Below are positions 12,191 through 25,560 of a stretch of 64,000 bases of DNA, piece after piece. Below the pieces are notes generated by a model, which had not been told where the DNA came from, searched no databases, and saw only the letters and a list, made by a program, of their open reading frames with translations. The translations under genes and the position numbers were made by a program. Origin of the DNA: Arachis hypogaea. Taxonomy: Eukaryota; Streptophyta; Magnoliopsida; Fabales; Fabaceae. Location of the stretch: contig NC_092051.1 of NCBI RefSeq assembly GCF_003086295.3, positions 6,688,810 to 6,752,809 on the forward strand. The letters run 5' to 3'. Every line of letters begins with the position of its first letter. Positions within the stretch are counted from its first letter, which is position 1.

Positions 12191-13039
12191 TAATTATTTA
12201 ATAAAAAAAGAATTGATATTTAGATGTGCGTGATGTCTTCTCGTCCCCGAGCGATACGGTATACTGAGTTACTGACAATGGACAACCACGGTGGGGCCGC
12301 TGCCCCTTCCCGCACGCGACGTTTAAAAACCCATCACGTTGCCCTTTTGTTTAGGCCAATATCATGAAAAGTGAAAAAATAGGGTACTTTACTTTACATG
12401 AACAAGTAATTTGTGGTTAAAAATTACATAAATGTCTTAAATTAATTTTTGTTATACCTTTTTATCTGAATATTTTTATGTAAGCTGATTCAATTTATAA
12501 CTTGATTTTATTTATTATTGTACATGTACATCACATGCATAGTTATTTGATTCGATTTATTATCTGCATAAGTTATTGACTTTAAAATATAAATATTAAT
12601 AAAAAAATATTTTATTTAAATTTAAATAAAATATTAAAAAATTAAAATAAACAAAAATAAAAATTTAAAACAAAACAATAAATTACTTCTAAAAATTTAT
12701 TAAAAAAAATTATTCTTTGACAATTTGATTCATTAGCATATAAAAAATTGTTATCAAAATTTTTTATGTTAAAAAAATTAATATAAAGTATAACTTTTTA
12801 AGATATCATAGGAGTTAAAATTTAGATTTTTTCAGAATTAAAAGTAATAAATAGCTATACAATATAAAATGACTAATTATATTTAAATAGTCATAATTAA
12901 AATATTATATCAATTAAATTATTATTTAATTTGTGAAATTAAGTGTAGAATTTATATTTTGATAATATTACTTCTAACTCAAACTTAAATTTTTTCAAAA
13001 TATAAGATAAGTTCTACACTTAATTTTATAAATAGATAC
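12191..13039. other. Intergenic DNA, SINA promoter side then AT-rich
   Basis: The first 150 bases are GC-richer and presumably include the SINA gene promoter on the minus strand. The rest is low-complexity AT-rich sequence. No frames or element ends seen. Confidence 0.45.
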
Positions 13040-13048
13040 AATATTTTT

Positions 13049-13670
13049 GAGTTAAGTACGATTTTGGTTCAGGTTGATGGAAATAATAAATAGATCCTTT
13101 ATGCTCTCCGACGAGTGGTTTGGTGGTGAACCTCCTGGTTGTTGATGGCAATGCCGAAGATGACTAGGGGTACTTTACTTATTGTGTTGATTGATGGTGG
13201 TCTATACGTTGAGTAGCCTGTTACTTATGTTCTGCTGCTCCACCTTGTTGTGTTTAGCACTTTTTATTTCAAAAAAAAAAAAAGTACGATTTTGGCTCCT
13301 AAGATATAGGTCAAAAATTTTTTTGTTCCCAACTTATTTTTGCATACAAAATAGCCCCTAAGGTTTAACTTGGTTTTAAAATTTTGGCGGCAAAAGCAGA
13401 GGTAGAAGTGAATCGTGGACAACTTCTTCTTCTTCCTTTCCCCTTTTGCAGGAACAGAAACATTTTCCTTCTCTTATTTTCTTTTTTTTTTTAAGTTTAT
13501 AATTTTTTTGTTATGGGTAATTTAGTCTAAAATTTTAATATTTAAGTAAAAAGAACAATTTTAACACTTAATTTTAAACCTTAAGAACGATTTTATATAG
13601 ATAAAAAAAAAAAGTTAAAAACAAAAAAAATTTCAACCTATATTTTAAAGACCAAAATTATACTTAACCC
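13049..13670. mobile_element. Mutator-like MITE with 9-bp target duplication
   Basis: The element starts GAGTTAAGTACGATTTTGG and its other end, complemented, reads GGGTTAAGTATAATTTTGG. The arms remain alignable for about 120 bp once the nested insertion at 13068-13295 is removed. It is flanked on both sides by AATATTTTT (13040-13048 and 13671-13679). A 9-bp direct repeat with long terminal inverted repeats is the signature of Mutator-like elements. There is no transposase, so it is non-autonomous. Confidence 0.8.
13068..13282 (+). mobile_element. 5'-truncated LINE 3' end or other poly(A) retroposon
   Basis: A 215-bp insert ending in a run of about 13 A is flanked by the perfect 13-bp duplication AGTACGATTTTGG (13055-13067 and 13283-13295). 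It sits inside the left terminal repeat of the Mutator-like MITE, so it is younger than that element. The body has no frame and looks like a LINE 3' tail; no tRNA-like A/B boxes are evident. Poly(A) plus a long target duplication shows target-primed reverse transcription. Confidence 0.8.
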
Positions 13671-13679
13671 AATATTTTT

Positions 13680-15480
13680 TCTTTGGATACTCTGTCTTTG
13701 GGTGTCCGTTGACTTGAGCTTTGTTGTTTTTAGCCTCGGACGGAGGTTAGTAAACGGTAACTACTAATGTCATTACTTGAGTAAGAGATATTTGCTTCAA
13801 TTACTTTTGTCTTTAACGAATTTCCCCACGTTAATCAATTGCATTAGTAGTTTAATTGTTCCTTCTCAGCAATAATTTTACCAGTACTAGTCTACTACAT
13901 ATATAGTTATAGTTAAAAAAAAATATCGAATACTATGAATTGATTATGATTGATGACCTCCAAATTCAAATTCAAACCATGAAATTGTCAAAAGTTGATG
14001 AACTAATTCAATTGTGAAATTATTATTACTACTTTTGTGTTGATCATGGTGATGCTTTGGTAGAAAGAAAAGAGTGAGTGCTCCTCTTCTGTTCTGGGCT
14101 GCCCCACAGAGAAGGGGGTGGTCCTAACAATTTGCCAATGTTAGCGAACAAAATGGCACAGGCTTTAGCATATTCATGCCTTTATCATTTGGGACCAATT
14201 CAATCATCAATACGTTCATTTCATGACATCAATGCCACGGGACAGTAAATTACAAATATTGAATAATGATAAAATAACTGTTTTGAGAGTAATTCAATGT
14301 TTATGTTTACTGTTCTGGACAAGAATAGCAAGCTTAAAATTTAATTAAAAGAGAATAATATGTTATCATCAAGTTAAGTAAATAACAGAAATATCATTAA
14401 AGAATAAAATCACTAACTAGTAAAATCGTCAGATTATGACATCAAAACGTATATTTAGAGCAGTAAAATGTCTAACAAATATTTTAGGAGGATATAATAT
14501 AAGAAAAATGGACAATTCATAAGATAGAAGACAATTTGCTAATATCATTTTAAGCGCATTATTAATTTAAGTATCGAAGTCTTTTTTTTAGGTTGTCCTC
14601 CTAACTAATGTTAAAGTAGCTTAAGTAAGGATTTTTGAATCTCATAAACTCACAAGTAATTAAAAGGTACGAACATTTATATTGTAGTTTTATTATTATT
14701 TTTTAAATTAAAAATATTAATAAATAAAAATTAATTTTGAACTAGTCTATATTATTGAGATGAAATGGAAAAAAAAAGTGCAAAATAAAAACAATTTCTT
14801 GTGTGTATTTAATTATTTATCATTGTCTCTCGCTTGCATATTTTTTAAAAATAGAGTAAATAAATTAAACAATACTAAAGAAAATACAAGGAATTAACAA
14901 CTTGAGGCAAGGAAAACAGTTCAATTTATAATTTAGTGGTTAAATTTTTAACATTTGAGTTCACCAAAAGATCATGTATTCTACTCTAATTTTCTTTTTC
15001 CTGTTATTACTTATTGCCTTTGGTGGAGACATACATTTATTTTGTTTTATGGTCATGATTGGGCATTTTAGGTCAAATAGTGAGATTTTCAGTTATGTAA
15101 AGCCCATGCCACGAAATAAGGACATAATAGACAACATAGATACAACTATTACAATACGGGGCCCATGGCAAAGCAGGTAGTTACTAATTATTCAACATGA
15201 CATAGAATTCCCCGACCAAAAAATATAACACGACATAGAATTTGGCCCAAATAATTAGTCCAATCTGATCAAACCAATCTTACATCAATGACATGTGTAT
15301 GCTGCCCAGATCAAACATTATACTACAGTAGCCACTCCTTTATCTATCTGAATCATTTTTTTCCCCCTTCTAATTAACGCAGCAACAAATAGGTCTTTAA
15401 AGAAAATGGTATTATCCAGCCCAAAATAATAAAGAAAACAATCAAAATACACTCATAATTTCTTTTTAAGAAGTAGCCTC
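13680..15480. other. Intergenic DNA
   Basis: AT-rich, no convincing gene. Short open frames (for example near 14974-15180) have no recognisable content. Confidence 0.45.
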
Positions 15481-15780
15481 TAGGACAAGGAAGTTGACTG
15501 GTAAATTTTTAGTAATAAAAATAAAAGTATTAAAAAAATAAAAAATTAAGAGAAGTTATAATTTATATTTTTTAAAAGATTTAAAAAAAAAGATGTCTTT
15601 TGACTTTTATATAATAAATAAACAAAAAAATATTTTTATATTATTATATCAAAACATAATTAATAAATAAAAAGATCTTTTTATATGAGATATTCAAATA
15701 TAAAATTACTTTTATTTTTTCGTAAAATCTTTTTTAAAAAAAAAAAATTTTTTTAGCAACTCACCCAAACAAAGCCTAAA
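15481..15780. other. Possible end of an AT-rich MITE
   Basis: An extremely AT-rich 300-bp stretch ends at 'CTCACCCAAACAAAGCC' (about 15760-15777), which complements to GGCTTTGTTTGGGTGAG, a wording common at the ends of plant MITEs. No matching left end was found, so it may be truncated. Confidence 0.3.
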
Positions 15781-15810
15781 TGTTAGAATATTATAGTCGA
15801 TTTTAGATAT

Positions 15811-16872
15811 TATGGTAGTGTTTGGTTGCTGTCCATGTCTCAAAGAGACATAGACACGGTGGTGACACACGTCTCCTGTTTGGTTTACTGAGACAATTTT
15901 TTTATGGATACGGAAAGACACGGATGGATACGAGACACTAAATTTGTGTACCTCCAAATAACTGAGACACTGAGACATAGCTTGTGAGACACTAATTTTT
16001 TACAATTTTACTCTTATTTAATTTTCAAAATTTCAAATTCAATCCCCCCTCTTCTCAAATCTATCTCCAGTTACCTCATGCATCACTTCCCTCTCTGCAA
16101 CTTCTCATTGTTCTCAGCAGCTCCATTCTCTATCCTTTCTCACTCCCCACCGCCGATTGCTGCCTCTCCCTCTTCGCAACGCCTACTGTTGCTTCTCTCC
16201 CACTTTCTCTTCTCAGCGCCAGCACTCCTCTCTTCCACTCTCATCTTTGTCCACTGTACCTTGTCTCTCTGCCTTGTCCTCTTCCTCGAATAGTCAAATA
16301 TGCGTTCATTTTTTTTTTTGCCATTGCTCCTCCATCAAGAACCGCTGCGTCTGCTCCTCCTTCTCTCTCGAAGGGTTCGGCTACGGAAGTCCAGTTCCAT
16401 CGTCATCCAGATCCGCCAGCGATTTCAAGTTTCAACGGCGGTTCCCTCCACATCCTCTTTCTAGCCACGTCGTTCATCCTTTCCAAAAAGAACGTCTCCG
16501 ATCTTTTTCTCTTTCTATTACCCCTTTATTAAAAAAATTAAATCTGTGTATCTTATTTTACAGATATGCAACAAATTGAATTTTTTGTTGATTTTATTAA
16601 ATTTAATTTAGATTGGCATATTATTGCTTTTGTATTTGGTTGAAGATTATAGTAGTATTGATGTTGATGATAACTCTGAAAGAGGAATTGGACAAAAATA
16701 GTGGTGGAGAAAAATGGTGGGATAAAATTGACATCTTAATAAAATGTTGAGTTGTATATTCTGTTGTGTTTAAGTTACCAAACAAGATAAAAAATTGATT
16801 GTCTTTTTGTGTCTATGTACTTATGTGTATTTGTGTCTATATCTTTATTATTTTGAGACATCAACCAAACAC
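15811..16872. mobile_element. Non-autonomous DNA transposon with GTGTTTGGTTG ends
   Basis: The left end reads GTGTTTGGTTGCTGTCCATG; the right end, complemented, reads GTGTTTGGTTGATGTCTCAA, and both arms contain repeated GACATAGACAC-like words. The 1.06-kb body includes a CT-rich, leader-like part (about 16080-16530) with two overlapping Ser/Pro-rich frames that I do not consider genes. No clear target duplication, so the superfamily is open. Confidence 0.6.
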
Positions 16873-17566
16873 AGCGTATAATACGCATATAATACGCTGG
16901 GATATAATGCTCGTGTAAAATTAATTCGCTTGGCATTATCATCGCAATAATTATTGTAATATATAAAGAGAGTGAAAATTTATATGCAATTTATATTAAG
17001 AAGATTGTTAGGGGTTGTAAATTGTAATCATTAATTAGTTATTATTAATGTTTTAAATAGTGTAAAATTATATTTAATAGTGTAAAATTATTTTTTTTGC
17101 TGATTAAATATTGATCAAATTTTAATAATGATGCTAATTCTGTAGATTTTTTTTATATTAATGTTAAGTTAATGATTAAAAATTATGATATAATAATTTA
17201 GTAAAATAAATTTTTAATGATTAAGTTAATATAAAACAGTAGCATGTGAATTTTTACTTAAATAAGCATAAAATCTTCCCTCGTCTAAATGTTTATTATT
17301 TATGATTTATAATTTCGTATTGAATTGTACTACTTATTATATTTTTTGTTCTCTTCTGTAGGAGTGTATCATTCATATTTAGTTTCTGTCGTCCGTTCTC
17401 GTTTTCATTTCCGCGCCCATAATATATCAAATCAAAATTAAAAAAGGGAAAAAAAAAAAAAAAAACCCAATCGGGGAAAAAAAAGGGTTTTCCTTTTTCC
17501 CCAAAATTTGCAACTCCTTTTTCTTTTCTTTTTCATCACTTCACTTCACTTCACACTGCACACAAG
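16873..17566. other. Intergenic DNA and GCP3 promoter/5' UTR
   Basis: AT-rich DNA followed by an A-run (about 17442-17466), then a CT-rich stretch with TTCACTTCACTTCAC repeats just upstream of the GCP3 ATG, typical of a plant 5' UTR. No canonical TATA box stands out. Confidence 0.45.
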
Positions 17567-18166
17567 ATGGAGGACGAAGAAGACCAGCAGAAGGTTTCAG
17601 ATCTGGTGCGGGAACTCGTAATCCGCCTCCTCTCCTCCCCCGCCGACGACGGCTCCGCCACCACCAACTCCAAGCCCAACCTTAACTCCCCTCACTTCGT
17701 CAACTCCCTCCGCTACGCCCAACGCATCCTCTGCAGCCGCCTCACCCCCTCCGTCGCCCCCGACGCCGCTGCCATCGCTGACTCCGTCAAGCGCCGCCTC
17801 GCCTCCCACGGAAGCTCCTCCCTCGCTCTCTCCTTCGCCGACCTCTTCGCCAAGTTCTCCTCCAAGACCGGCCCTGGCAGCGTCAACAACAAGTGGGCCG
17901 TCGTCTACCTCCTCAAGATCATTTCCGAGGATCGCAAGGGTGCGAAGTCCCAGTATTGCCCTTCTAACCTCTTGCCCAATTTGTCCCTCTCCGACGACGC
18001 CGATTTTGGTAAGGGTAAGGGTTCTTCTTCTGTTAAGCCTTTGGGGGATAATAACAAAAAGGGATGGGATAACGGGGTTCTATTGGTTTCAAAGGATCCC
18101 GAGAATAGGCGCGAGCTTGCGTTTAGAGAATTTGTCAATTTGGTTAGGGAAGAGAATGAGGTTTCT

Positions 18167-18204
<38 letters not shown>

Positions 18205-20226
18205 AGGGGTTGATGGGAAGTATGTTAAATTCGATGGTGGTAGTGATGGCGCTGGGTATGTGTTATCAGATTCGATTAGGGTGCCTAGAGCTACTAGAAT
18301 TATGGTTCATAAGCTTTGTGAATTGGGCAGATTGTTTAGGAAGGTTACTGGGTATATTGCGCAGAGTATGGATCGGTTTCCGGCCGAAGACGTAGGTACT
18401 GTTGGGCAGGCTTTGTGTTCTGCATTGCAGGATGAGCTTACTGAGTATTATAAGTTGCTAGCTGTGCTTGAGGCGCAGTCTTCGAATCCAATTCCTTTGG
18501 TATCCGAAACTGCTAGCTCGGGAAATTATCTTTCACTGAGGAGGTTGGCTGTTTGGATTGCAGAACCAATGGTGAAGATGAGGTTGATGGCTGATTTGGT
18601 TGACAAGTGCAGGGTTCTGAAGGGCGGTGCAATGGCCAGTGCAATTCATTTGCATGCCCGACATGGCGATCCTCTGGTTCATGAGTTCATGAGGAGGTTG
18701 CTGCAGAGAGTGTGTGCACCTCTGTTTGAGATGGTGAAAAGGTGGGTTCAGGAAGGGGAGTTGGAGGATATATTTGCAGAGTTTTTTATTGTGGGGCAAG
18801 AGGTGAAAGCTGAGTCTCTTTGGCGTGAAGGTTATAGGCTCAACCACTCGATGCTTCCTTCATTCATTTCACCCTCGCTTGCACAGCGTATTTTGAGGAC
18901 TGGGAAGTCCATCAATTTCCTTCGGGTGTGCTGTGATGATCGCAGTTGGGCTGATGCAGCAACCAGAGTTGCCACTGATATAGGGGTGACAGCAAGAAGA
19001 GGGGGTTTTGGGTACGGTGAAACTGATACCCTTGCTTCACTAGTTGATGAAGCTGCAAAGAGAATTGATAAGCATCTGTTGGATGTAATTTACAGACGGT
19101 ACAAATTCAAAGAACACTGCCTTGCAATTAAGCGGTATTTATTGCTTGGTCAAGGTGATTTTGTGCAATATCTAATGGACATTGTTGGGCCTGATCTTTC
19201 TGAGCCAGCAAACACGATAAGCTCTTTCAAACTCTCTGGACTGTTGGAAACTGCAGTTCGGGCATCCAATGCTCAGTATGATGATCGTGACATGTTGGAT
19301 AGGCTCAGGGTCAAAATGATGCCGCATGAAAGCGGTGACAGGGGCTGGGATGTATTTTCACTGGAATATGATGCAAGAGTTCCGTTGGACACTGTGTTCA
19401 CGGAGTCTGTGATGGCAAAGTATTTAAGAATTTTTAACTTTTTGTGGAAGCTTAGAAGAGTTGAACATGCACTTACTGGTGCCTGGAAGACCATGAAACC
19501 AAACTGCATCAGTTATCATTCCTTTACCAGATTGCAAAGTGCAGTAAAGAAGGAGTTGGATTCAACATTGAGGCGCTGCCAGGTTCTATGGGTTGAAATT
19601 AATCACTTCATTTCAAATTTGCAATATTATATAATGTTCGAAGTCTTGGAAGTATCATGGTCAAACTTCTTAAGTGAGATGGATGTAGCCAAGGATCTTG
19701 ATGATCTACTTGCAGCTCATGACACATATCTAGATTCCATTGTAGAGAAATCCCTTCTTGGTGAGCTCTCCCAATCGCTTTACAAGTCATTATTAGTGAT
19801 ATTTGACCTTATACTACGTTTTCGGAGCCATGCGGATCGGCTGTATGAAGGTATTCAGGAGTTGCAAGCAAGGTATTCATCTTACTCTGTCTTCCCTGCA
19901 TTTTTCAGCTTCCTCCACTTCCTAACTCCTAAAATATACTTCCATTTTAACATTTTATATGAATCTGCTCCAGAATCACAAGATCCTCCCAATCCTCTTC
20001 TGAACAAGGATCCTGGACTGCTGATGGAAGGAAAGCCCTAACACAACGTGCTGGCGAATTTCTTCGAAATATGGGACATGATCTGGAGGAGATTGCAAAG
20101 GAGTATTCGTCATTGCAAGAGGAATTCATATCTCAGTTCCCTGTACAGAAGCATGTTGATCTAAAGTTTCTCTTTTTCCGTCTCGATTTCAATGAATTTT
20201 ATAGGCGGGTGTCTCCTAGCTCATAA
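17567..20226 (+). CDS. GCP3: Gamma-tubulin complex component 3 (GCP3/SPC98)
   Basis: Core subunit of the gamma-tubulin complex, which caps and nucleates microtubules at the nuclear envelope, cell cortex and phragmoplast in plants. Exon 1 is 17567-19872 and exon 2 is 19974-20226. The GT-AG intron (19873-19973) lies in phase 2, after Leu-Gln-Ala, and the join gives 852 aa, close to the usual plant length. The first ATG gives Met-Glu-Asp-Glu-Glu-Asp. The N-terminal 180 residues are GC-rich and variable. The conserved Spc97/Spc98 region follows, including VPRATRIMVHKLCELGRLF, DPLVHEFMRRLL and KYLRIFNFLWKLRRVEH. Exon 2 encodes the expected tail with Ala-Leu-Thr-Gln-Arg-Ala-Gly-Glu-Phe-Leu. Reading through the intron would stop at 20041 and lose this tail. 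Codon use shifts from C-rich to T/A-rich near residue 150. Confidence 0.96.
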
Positions 20227-20880
20227 GTAACTTGTGAATAAGGCTGAGGATCAAGTTGAAGCATTATTACTTCAAGAAGATGATGAACTATCAATGCTCT
20301 GCAAGAAGCTAACCACCATTCTGTGTTTGAGTGGAATGATTCTATTGGTCTTGGTACTAACTTCCTTCCAGACCAACTCTTCCATGGGTCATTATTTGAC
20401 TATAGGTAAGATGTATATACTGTCACTTTGTCATATATTTCTTTCAAGGACGATCTAACACACTCTTGTTTCCAGAGTCCAGATGATCAATTGTTGTGGT
20501 TTGGAAGGTGGTTTGTGGCGGATGTGAAGCTACTAATATTCTGATTGGATGCTTACTGTGAGTAGTACACACGTAAGTGTCTGAATATCTGATTATTTGA
20601 TTCGCGTTTCAGCGGCTTTTGTAGGCTGTGCTTCCGGATAGTGTTTTATGTGTATCTTTGATTTTTACCGGCTGAATGAAATATGGGTGTCTGAAAATCT
20701 TATTTCTGCATTTTCTTGAACTACTTCTGGTTTACTATCTCTCCTCACTCTGCAGTGTGCTTGAATTTTCGCTCTGTGGCAATAAAAATGAAGCCATGGG
20801 TGACTCAAGCATCAAGATGCTTGCATTATTATTCAGTGCACTTTATATGCGTGTAACTTTGTAAGCTAATGAAGGTGCTC
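20227..20880 (+). other. Probable GCP3 3' UTR
   Basis: Sequence downstream of the GCP3 stop keeps transcript-like composition to about 20880. A possible GT-AG intron (about 20407-20475) would lie inside it. The short frames here show no known protein. Confidence 0.35.
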
Positions 20881-21858
20881 CATTTTGATTTTGTATAAAC
20901 TCAGTTCCTAGATCAACGATTGTAAAGCCTTCTCTCTCTCTCTCTCTCTAAATGGAGCTGCACTTGAAAAGAAAAAAATAGAGCTTAGCAGTGATTACTA
21001 GCTTGGACACATGCTTAAGTATTACAAGCTATCGTATTTCAACATGTAGAACTTGGTTTAGAGGTTACTGAGGTTACTATTACTATAATGTTTATGCGTG
21101 TCTATGTTCATTGTTAGAATGAAATGTAAATAGTTATCTCGTATCTTTCTGGCTGAAAATGTAGTTATTAGAGATGTTTATTTTCAGTAGTGTCACGAGA
21201 AACGCAAGAGGGAGAAGGATTGAATTTATTTTGCAGGGGGATGCTTAAACATCAAGAATGAGGCATGTGGACCAAATTGCAGTGTTCACGAGTTTCTATA
21301 CAATGGTACTAGTCACTGAGTGAAGATATTGTTAACAATTGTGGTTTGTAAATAACAAAGGTGATTTACTAGTTGAGATATTAAATCAGTTTATGTTTTA
21401 CATTCAAGTTTTTTTCCCCCATCAGTCATTTGTTAAGACTTAAGAACCTTAAAAAAAATAGCTCGAGGCCTCACATGCCTTCACCGGAAAATTTCGACCA
21501 ATATACACACGTCAAAGCCGGAAAGCCATTTATTGGATAAAATCAAATGGCCAATTTTATATTTTCTAATTGATTGATAATATATTGGTTCACTGAATGC
21601 TCATTATAGTTGCACTTAAAATGTTTTATCTTCATTTTCCAGTCTAAGTAGTAAGCTAATGAACTCTTTACTTTTTCAAAAGTAAACAAACTTGAAAGTA
21701 AATTATCAAAAGTTCAAAACCATAGTAGACATTGTGTTAACTAGCATAAGTAATATGCGGCCAGCTGTACAAGCATGTGCATACAAAGTTCAAAAGTGTT
21801 AAACGTGAGAGTATTCATGTGTAAATTTACCTAATCTGCCACATTACAGCAGACATAA
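20881..21858. other. Intergenic DNA between convergent genes
   Basis: Contains a (CT)n microsatellite at about 20931-20949 and AT-rich DNA. GCP3 and the glycosylase gene converge here; the last part is presumably the glycosylase 3' UTR. Nothing else seen. Confidence 0.45.
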
Positions 21859-24456
21859 CTACAATGGGGCCCTGAGAGTATTTTTTGGAGCACTAATCCA
21901 AGGTGATCCGGCAATGGCGAATCTCCATAATGCATTGATATGCTCTGGCGAAGCATATTGTATACCCACACGTGGACCCACTAATATGTTTTCTGGCTTT
22001 GGACCATCTAAGAGTTCCAAACCACCTGTGTATCCATAAAGATAAGCTATCATACTTCAAGTCCAAAGAAGAAAAAAGACTTTGAATATTAAAGTATGAA
22101 CCATACTGTAATTTATGCATTAAAAATTATTTTCTTATACGCATGCACTTTCCTTTCCTTTTAAGCAACACATTAACAATCATGTGTCGAATTTAAGGTT
22201 TGGACAATAGTAATATAAGCTTACCAGGGGTATAAAGAGGATGGTTGGACCACTCCGTTGAAAGACCCAGTGCCTGACCTACCTACCATTTGGAAAAACA
22301 AATCATATTTATCAATTTCGAAATCTGGTGAAAAAATTCTTAGGTCATTAAGAACAAGCATGGAAAACTAAATTATGGAATGTGTTATCCTTTTTCTCCT
22401 TACTGACTTTTGCCTTCTATGGAAGAATCTCAAGTAATCATGACCATGGTAAGTTCTGATATGTACCAGATTGAGATCTCACATGGAATTCACGTTTTAC
22501 AAATCTTTAAAAACCCCACATGAAATATTTTATTTCACATTACAGAGAATGAGATTACTTTTGAAAATAGCCATAGTACAAAACTTAATGACCTTGACAA
22601 CAAGTTATTTCACAAACTACAGCAATAAAAATTAATCATGTGGTTATGTAATGGAAATATTCGAATCTAGGGAGCAAGTATGAAACTGTCCTCTCATCAT
22701 TATTCACTACAAGATTAATAAACACTTTAACCAAAGTGAAATTTGTCACTTTGGTCTCTTAACCAATGGTATTGGATTCAAATCGTAAGAATAGAAAAAA
22801 TAGTTTACGATATTTTAAAAAATCTGATAAGGGTATTTTAAGGGTGGAAAAAAAAAGTAAATTGGATACCAACTCCACACAAACAAACATAAGCACCTGA
22901 AGAAAACATATTAAAAGGAGGAAGGAAGAGAAGTAAACCTTGCCAGGGCCAGTAAGAAGTATAGGTTTATCAGTTTCCAGACCTCGACGCTGCTGAATGA
23001 CATTCAATCCTGTTAAATTGTTGAATATTAACAAGGTACTAAATCTTTTAACTAATACAATGCAGAGTTTCCACATAATGAACACTGGTGAAGATATTGA
23101 GGTCTTTTGCAACAACAAGTTAAATTGTTAGGACATGTCTGGGAAATCAGAGCTTTACTTCAAGTTTTGTTGAAAGTCTCACCATTCGAATTAATTAGCC
23201 AGTTTTGGCACACCCAAAAGATGAATACTTGAAACTAGACGACACACTGGGTTCAATAATTCAGGGTTTTCCCCCTAAACCCTTCGGTTTGTGCGCAGCC
23301 AAAAAGAGAAAAGATACTATCTACAAGCCTGTGATGGTATCTTAGTTCGACATGACCAAATCATTACTCAGGATATCTCTTCAAGCAGTTCATTTCTTTA
23401 AAAGAGAGCAAGATATCCAATTTTAGAAGCCCGACAACAATATCAGTATCTCTTCATTCATGAATAAATTGAATCAATAACAGAGAAAAAAGCATGTAGC
23501 GAGACACCGTGCTGAGCAGAAGGGATTCAAAACAGCAGGACGCAACGTGTAATAGAACGGTTACACTTAAATAGTAGCTTTTGCAGAGTATAGAGAGCAT
23601 TACCGCTAATGGGAGCACAAGAACGTATCAAGACAGCAGCTCCAGCTCCTTCCTTGTCAGCAACAACATTGAGCATCATGTGGAGACCATAGCAAAGATA
23701 AACATAAGCATGCCCACCTGGTCCAAACTACAAAAACACACACCAAAGTTGCTCCAGCTACACTACCACCAATAATCTTCAATAAGGGAGTATATATATA
23801 CAGAATTACAGATATACTATACAAGTCCGTGATTCAAGTTGAAGAACTCGACCTATTTTATTTTCATTGTTCTATTAAGAATGGCAAAGAATAAAGAAAG
23901 CATCTTACAACAGGGGCAGTCCTTGATGTAATGCCAAACCGCCCATGACAAGCTGAATCATTTGGTCTGTAAGCTTCAACCTGTCTGATACATTTCCCTC
24001 GTTAAATCACTAATGCAAACCAAATTTATATATATATATAACTTTTTTTTTAACCTAGTTCGGATGAAAGTATGAAACGGATTTAACAGTTATAAAGGAG
24101 TGCAATTTCAGAAAGGAGAATGAGGGATGCATAGCTACCTCAGTAATCTGAAGAACGACGTCGTCACGGCGAAGGAACTTTCCGAGCAAACGAGGGGCAA
24201 GGTCTAAAGCATCAATCTGGAAGAAAGAGGAGGGTAAAATTTCCATTTTTGTGGCTGATTTGGATTCTGATATGCGTTTGGGTTTTGCAGCGCTGAACTT
24301 GGATGATTTAGTAGGGCTGGGTTTCTTCTTCTTCTCCGGTTCGGCTACTCGTTTGAACCGCTGGGTTCGTCGTGGGTTCATTAGGGTTCCGCGGAAACAG
24401 AAGGAATCAAAGAAAGACGATGCTGTTTCTGTTTCTGTTTCTGTTGGGAGAGACAT
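21859..24456 (-). CDS. MAG: DNA-3-methyladenine (methylpurine) glycosylase
   Basis: AAG/MPG-type monofunctional DNA glycosylase that removes alkylated purines such as 3-methyladenine in nuclear base-excision repair. Coding exons (minus): 24456-24139, 23980-23909, 23727-23604, 23009-22939, 22282-22225, 22025-21859. All introns are GT-AG, and phases join to 269 aa. The N-terminal 70 residues are polar, with a Thr-Glu repeat and a basic Lys cluster that may target the nucleus. The catalytic centre is seen as Val-Glu-Ala-Tyr (107-110), matching human Glu125 and Tyr127, followed by H118 for human His136. Intron 1 falls right beside the catalytic motif. Later conserved pieces are [20 protein letters not shown] and AGSPWISA near the end. 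A Met at codon 26 could be an alternative start. Confidence 0.94.
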
Positions 24457-25560
24457 GCCGCATGCTGGGATTAGCCACCACCCTGTCCCTTAGCTTTTCA
24501 ACCTTTCTTTTGTTCTCTCAAATTTTCCCACACTTTCTACTTACACTCAATTTATCAATTTCCTTCTAAAATTAAAACTGTAATAATAACCTTATAAAAA
24601 TTTCACATCATAATACTGGCGCACAGGAGGTGAGTAAAATTGGGTTTATTTGTATCCGAATCCAATTTTAAATAATCACTCAGTGTACTTTTAAGAATTT
24701 TATTCGATTCTAGATTGGATAAAATTATATTATTTTTAGGCCACATTAAAATTGAATCTAGATCAGATAAAGTTTAAGTTTTGATAAATTTTATGTCAAA
24801 AAATTATAATAATATTTATTTATAAAAAAAATTATCTATTACCAAAAAATTAATATTCATATTTGAAATTAAATTTGTCTGTAAATTTTAGTTTTATAAT
24901 TTTTTAACTTGTTTTTTAATTTAACAAATTTGAAAAATAAAATAAAATAATAGACTTATAATTAATATAATATAATATTATAACTAATTTAAAAGACATA
25001 TACTTTTTTATAATGCATCACCATTCCATTAAAATTTAGATCTTGCATCTTTTGAACATCTAAATTTTTAAAATAATTATTTTATAACATCGAACATTCA
25101 CATAATAATAATTTAGAGTAATAATAATAATTTAAAATCTTATAATAATAATTAGGTCAATTACACAATAAATATAATGCATATTTTTGTTTTCATTTAT
25201 TATATGGGTCCAACGGTTTGGTCTGCTTGACCCGAACTTTGTTTTGAACCCAATTTAATAAATTAGCATATCTATTTATTGAAACTTTCAGCCTAACTGA
25301 ATCACAATAAAATTGGCCAAATTAATCCCAAAATGACCGAGCCAGCTATTCGAATTGGACTCTTATAATAATTTCTCTCAACTGGATAACAAATTTCTCT
25401 CAACTGGAGAGAAGTTGGTACAAGTAGAAGTTTTCTGTAAGAGAGATTACGTATCACAAAACATAAAACAGCCATTATGAACTAGAACCTTTTTCATCAA
25501 TACAAAATAACACATACAGAACCCACACACATAACAATACATCTACATTTCGCAACATCC
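24457..25560. other. Intergenic DNA upstream of the glycosylase gene
   Basis: The glycosylase promoter lies near the start. From about 24600 the sequence is AT-rich, with 'GGGTTTATTTGTATCCGAATCC' type wording near 24640 and 'CTGCTTGACCCGAAC' near 25220, which could be the two decayed ends of a hAT-like element. A short direct repeat, AAATTTCTCTCAACTGG-like, is at about 25368-25406. No genes. Confidence 0.35.

Noticed and set aside
16078..16579. Two overlapping frames in a CT-rich block as a secreted protein gene
   Set aside because: They lie inside an inverted-repeat transposon and their Ser/Pro/Leu content follows from the CT-rich DNA.
19873..20041. GCP3 ending at the TAA at 20039-20041
   Set aside because: That end comes from reading through a GT-AG intron; splicing restores the conserved GCP tail ending at 20226.
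25350..25365. CGAATTGGACT as the left target duplication of the LINE (right side CGAATTAGAACT after the poly(A))
   Set aside because: The similarity is too loose to accept; the 5' end of the LINE remains undefined.
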